Source of the DNA: an uncultured Sphingobium sp.
GTDB lineage: Bacteria; Pseudomonadota; Alphaproteobacteria; Sphingomonadales; Sphingomonadaceae
Assembly: GCA_913773715.1 (NCBI GenBank)
Contig: CAJYHD010000353.1
Location: 1-8,318 of the forward strand
DNA: 8,318 nt
Direction of reading: 5' to 3'
Within the stretch, counting starts at the first letter, position 1, and the number at the start of each line of letters is the position of its first letter. Position numbers and translations under genes: made by a program. The notes beneath the pieces were generated by a model. That model ran no database searches. It saw nothing but the letters and a program-made list of their open reading frames with translations, and was not told where the DNA came from. Below are positions 6,072-8,318 of this stretch, piece by piece.

Positions 6072-7289
6072 ATGAGCAACTATCAGTCCGATCTCCTTCG
6101 CCTGCTCGACACGCGCGGCTACATCCACCAGTTGACCGATGCGGAGGGTCTCGACGCCCTCGCCGTGAAACAGGTGGTGCCCGGATATATCGGCTTCGAC
6201 CCGACCGCGCCCTCGCTCCATGTCGGCAGTCTCGTCCAGATCATGATGCTCCGGCGGATGCAGCAGGCGGGTCACAAGCCGATCGTGCTGATGGGGGGCG
6301 GGACCGGCAAGATCGGCGACCCCTCGCTGCGCGATGAAGCGCGGTCCTTGCTGACGGTCGAGAAGATCAACGAGAATGTCGCCAGCATCAAGCGCGTGTT
6401 CGAACGCTTCCTCACCTTCGGCGATAGTCCGACCGACGCGATCATGGTGGACAATGCCGAATGGCTGGATGCGCTGGAATATATCCCGTTCCTGCGCGAC
6501 ATCGGCCAGCATTTTTCGGTCAACCGAATGCTGAGCTTCGATTCGGTAAAGCTGCGCCTGGACCGCGAACAGTCGCTCAGCTTCCTCGAATTCAATTACA
6601 TGATCCTTCAGGCCTACGACTTTCTGGAGCTGTCGCGCCGCGCCGCCTGCCGCCTCCAGATGGGCGGGTCCGACCAGTGGGGCAATATCGTCAACGGCAT
6701 CGAATTATCGCGCCGGGTCGATGGAACGCAGGTCTTCGGCCTGACCTCCCCACTCATCACGACGGCGGACGGCGGCAAGATGGGCAAGACGGCCAAAGGG
6801 GCGGTCTGGCTCAACGCCGATGCGCTCTCGCCTTATGACTATTGGCAATTCTGGCGCAACACGCAGGATGCCGATGTGGGCCGGTTCATGCGCCTGTTCA
6901 CCGATCTGCCGCTGGACGAAATCGCGCGTCTCGAAGCGTTGGAGGGTGCGGAGATCAACGACGCCAAGAAAATCCTCGCCCACGCGGCCACCGCCATGGC
7001 CCATGGTGAGGACGCCGCGACAGCCGCCGCCGAAACAGCGCGCCGCACATTCGAGGAGGGCGCGTCCGACGCCAACCTGCCGACCGTCAGCCTTGGCGGA
7101 GAAGCGCTGAACGTCGTCGCAGCCACCACCGGCCTCGGCTTTGCCACCTCCAACAAGGAAGTGCGCCGCAAGCTGATCGAAGGCGCGATTCGCGTGAACG
7201 GGGAGGTCATCACCGATCCCGCCGTCACGCTGAAGGCAGGCGACAAGCTCAGCTTCGGCGCGAAGAAGCACGGCCTGATCATCGACTGA
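6072..7289 (+). CDS. tyrS: Tyrosine--tRNA ligase
   Basis: This enzyme activates tyrosine with ATP and charges tRNA-Tyr in the cytoplasm. The 405 residues form a class I catalytic domain followed by a C-terminal S4 RNA-binding domain (about 345-402, [17 protein letters not shown]). Visible motifs are the HIGH box as HVGS (50-53), [10 protein letters not shown] (76-85), the tyrosine-pocket helix YMILQAYDF (176-184), GGSDQWGNI (198-206) and the KMSKS loop as KMGKT (236-240). The last is close to the KFGKT form of E. coli TyrRS. The fourth HIGH position is Ser instead of His. I believe non-His residues there recur in alphaproteobacterial TyrRS, so this is probably lineage-normal. ATG 6072 gives the usual N-terminus. 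An in-frame ATG at 6021 would add 17 residues overlapping the anmK control region. There is no strong ribosome-binding site; see the leaderless suggestion. Confidence 0.97.
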   Translation: MSNYQSDLLRLLDTRGYIHQLTDAEGLDALAVKQVVPGYIGFDPTAPSLHVGSLVQIMMLRRMQQAGHKPIVLMGGGTGKIGDPSLRDEARSLLTVEKINENVASIKRVFERFLTFGDSPTDAIMVDNAEWLDALEYIPFLRDIGQHFSVNRMLSFDSVKLRLDREQSLSFLEFNYMILQAYDFLELSRRAACRLQMGGSDQWGNIVNGIELSRRVDGTQVFGLTSPLITTADGGKMGKTAKGAVWLNADALSPYDYWQFWRNTQDADVGRFMRLFTDLPLDEIARLEALEGAEINDAKKILAHAATAMAHGEDAATAAAETARRTFEEGASDANLPTVSLGGEALNVVAATTGLGFATSNKEVRRKLIEGAIRVNGEVITDPAVTLKAGDKLSFGAKKHGLIID

Positions 7290-7336
7290 CCGCAAAGCTT
7301 ATCCATTGGTCGTAAAAGGCGGGCATTAGGACAAAA

Positions 7337-7388
7337 TTGACGCTGCTTGGCAGGGCAGCGTTAAAGGAGCGGGGCGCAGCGTCCCCTT
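7337..7388 (+). promoter_or_regulatory. Upstream region of the PilZ gene: promoter-like box, hairpin and distant RBS
   Basis: TTGACG (7337-7342) is a good -35 match; 17 nt on is only GTTAAA (7360-7365). An inverted repeat CGCTGC/GCAGCG (7341-7346 with 7355-7360) fills the spacer and could be an operator. A strong Shine-Dalgarno string AAAGGAG (7363-7369) lies 19 nt before the ATG, too far for normal use. The intervening bases contain a GGGG/CCCC hairpin (7371-7374 with 7383-7386); folding it would leave about 3 nt between AAAGGAG and ATG. If the promoter were used, transcription would start after AAAGGAG, so at most one of the two signals is real. Confidence 0.3.
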
Positions 7389-7739
7389 ATGCCCGCACAT
7401 CTCGCCCAAATCCGCCCCGCCCCCACCACCGAGCCGGGTGCCGATCAGCGCCGCGCTCGCCGCGACCTCGTCGATCTGGAAACCCACGCCACCGCGCGCG
7501 GCCAGACCCATGCCGTCAAGGTCATCAATATTTCGACATTGGGTCTGATGTGCCGGACCGAAGGCACGTTCCTGATCGGCGAGCGCCTCACCATCTGGCT
7601 GCCCTTGCTCAAGGACCACGCCACCGAAGTGCGCTGGGTCGAAAATGGCCGTATCGGCGTCGAATTTCTCGAACCGATCGCCACGCGCATCTATGACGCG
7701 CTGCTCGCGCTCATCCCGCCTCGGCAGACAGTCTGGTAA
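7389..7739 (+). CDS. PilZ domain protein (probable cyclic di-GMP receptor)
   Basis: This is a 116-aa single-domain protein of the PilZ family, which binds cyclic di-GMP and passes the signal to motility, polysaccharide or other output systems. Both ligand motifs are present: the arginine motif RRARR (21-25, fitting RxxxR) and NISTLG (47-52, fitting NxSxxG). The beta-barrel region continues through GERLTIWLPLL and VRWVENGRIGVEFLEP. A short C-terminal helix follows (about 98-110, ATRIYDALLALIP). The N-terminal 20 residues are Pro/Ala-rich and probably unstructured. There is no membrane segment or second domain, so the partner is unknown. The gene begins 99 nt after tyrS on the same strand, and its last 29 nt overlap the end of the opposing channel gene. 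ATG 7389 is the only good start in frame. Confidence 0.88.
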   Translation: MPAHLAQIRPAPTTEPGADQRRARRDLVDLETHATARGQTHAVKVINISTLGLMCRTEGTFLIGERLTIWLPLLKDHATEVRWVENGRIGVEFLEPIATRIYDALLALIPPRQTVW

Positions 7740-8318
7740 AGCCTTCCCCGGGTTCGAGGCGTTGGCGCCCCCTGACCAGTGCCTCGGGCATTTCGATGCG
7801 CAGGAAGGTCAGCATCGCTTCCCGCACCTCGCAGCGCAGGTCGAACGCGATCCCCGCATTGCGCGCAGACAGCAGACCGCGCAACTCCAGCGCATCGGCA
7901 CGATGGTCGGTCACTTGCAGGATCGCGACGCGGCCGTCCCAGCGATTGTTCGCCTTTACCGCTTCCACGAAGCGCTGGCGAATACGCTCGATGTCGGCGG
8001 TCGGATCGACATAGAGAAATACGGTGCCGAGCAGGTCGGACGTCTTTGTCGTCCAGTTCTGAAAAGGCTTCTCCAGAAAGTAGGAAACCGGTACCACCAT
8101 GCGCCGATCGTCCCAGATGCGCACCACGACGTAGGTCAGGGTAATATCCTCAATCCGGCCCCATTCGCCCTCGACGATCACGACATCGTCCAGACGGATC
8201 GGTTCGGAAAAGGCCATCTGGATACCCGCGATCAGATTCTTGAGCGCGGGCTGGGCCGCCGCACCGACCGCCAAGCCAACAAGACCCGCCGAAGCCGCCA
8301 GCGTCACCCCGATCGTCC
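7711..8318 (-). CDS. MscS-family mechanosensitive channel, N-terminal part beyond the window
   Basis: This is the C-terminal 201 residues of a small-conductance mechanosensitive channel homologue, an inner-membrane pore that opens on osmotic downshock. The visible part starts in the pore-lining helix, rich in Gly and Ala (GLVGLAVGAAAQPALKNL). It continues into the family beta domain (IAFSEP-like MAFSEPIRLDDVVIVEGEWG, then RIEDITLTYVVVRIWDDRR) and VVPVSYFLEKPFQNWT, followed by the alpha/beta cytoplasmic domain to the stop at 7711-7713. EGEWGRIEDITLTYVVVR is typical of a proteobacterial subgroup of MscS-like proteins with longer N-termini. The frame stays open to the right edge, and the GTG at 8307 falls inside the pore helix, so it is not the start. 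It converges on the PilZ gene with a 29-nt 3' overlap. Confidence 0.9.
   Translation of the reverse strand, partial: TIGVTLAASAGLVGLAVGAAAQPALKNLIAGIQMAFSEPIRLDDVVIVEGEWGRIEDITLTYVVVRIWDDRRMVVPVSYFLEKPFQNWTTKTSDLLGTVFLYVDPTADIERIRQRFVEAVKANNRWDGRVAILQVTDHRADALELRGLLSARNAGIAFDLRCEVREAMLTFLRIEMPEALVRGRQRLEPGEGFTRLSAEAG

Noticed and set aside
6017..6079. Longer AnmK from 6079
   Set aside because: It would overlap the start of tyrS, add residues not found in the family, and ignore the well-placed GGGAGG before ATG 6016.
5012..6337. 441-codon open frame on the plus strand opposite anmK
   Set aside because: It is a shadow of anmK that runs into tyrS in the wrong frame. The product is Arg/His-rich with no domain.
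7341..7365. CGCTGC/GCAGCG hairpin as a tyrS terminator
   Set aside because: The stem is only 6 bp and is followed by TTAAAGG, not a T-tract. It fits a promoter spacer or operator better.
1..8318. CRISPR array, insertion sequence, tRNA or rRNA
   Set aside because: I saw no regularly spaced direct repeats, no transposase-like protein, no tRNA cloverleaf and no rRNA-like stretch on either strand.

Overview
The window looks like chromosomal backbone DNA from an alphaproteobacterium, most likely a sphingomonad (Sphingomonas, Sphingobium or Novosphingobium type). Four things suggest this: high GC with strong G/C preference at third codon positions; the lolF-lolD-dnaE gene order; the wording of the TyrRS, DUF1003 and LolF proteins; and a palindromic repeat at 4732-4810 that resembles an interspersed repeat I associate with sphingomonad genomes. 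This placement rests on recollection of family sequences, not on a database search. I see no insertion sequence, phage gene, tRNA, rRNA or CRISPR array.

Layout. 1-3601, minus strand: a compact unit transcribed right to left. It runs lolF (lipoprotein-release permease), then lolD (its ATPase, start overlapping the lolF stop by 8 nt), then 72 nt later dnaE (replicative DNA polymerase III alpha subunit, whose 3' part lies beyond the left edge). 3602-4272: a 671-nt gap without a convincing ordinary gene but rich in RNA-like structure. It holds a predicted structured transcript ending in a strong intrinsic terminator (about 3791-3920), a second hairpin (3943-3969), a possible 19-codon leader ORF (4163-4222), and an 18-nt inverted repeat (4185-4259) that ends two bases before the ribosome-binding site of the next gene. 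4273-4701, plus: a DUF1003 inner-membrane protein. 4702-4930: a spacer carrying the palindromic repeat, between convergent genes. 4931-6016, minus: anmK. 6072-7289, plus: tyrS, divergent from anmK across a 55-nt spacer. 7389-7739, plus: a single-domain PilZ protein. 7711-8318, minus: an MscS-family channel, cut by the right edge, overlapping the pilZ 3' end by 29 nt.

How the genes relate. LolF and LolD together form the inner-membrane machine that hands lipoproteins to the periplasmic carrier LolA. AnmK recycles anhydro-MurNAc from cell-wall turnover, and MscS channels protect the wall and membrane on osmotic downshock, so envelope upkeep is a loose theme. dnaE and tyrS are core replication and translation genes. 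PilZ would read cyclic di-GMP. Apart from lolF-lolD(-dnaE), the neighbours look independently transcribed.

The most interesting part is 3790-4272. The candidate small RNA and the leader-ORF/hairpin arrangement in front of the DUF1003 gene are both unexplained by the protein-coding annotation.
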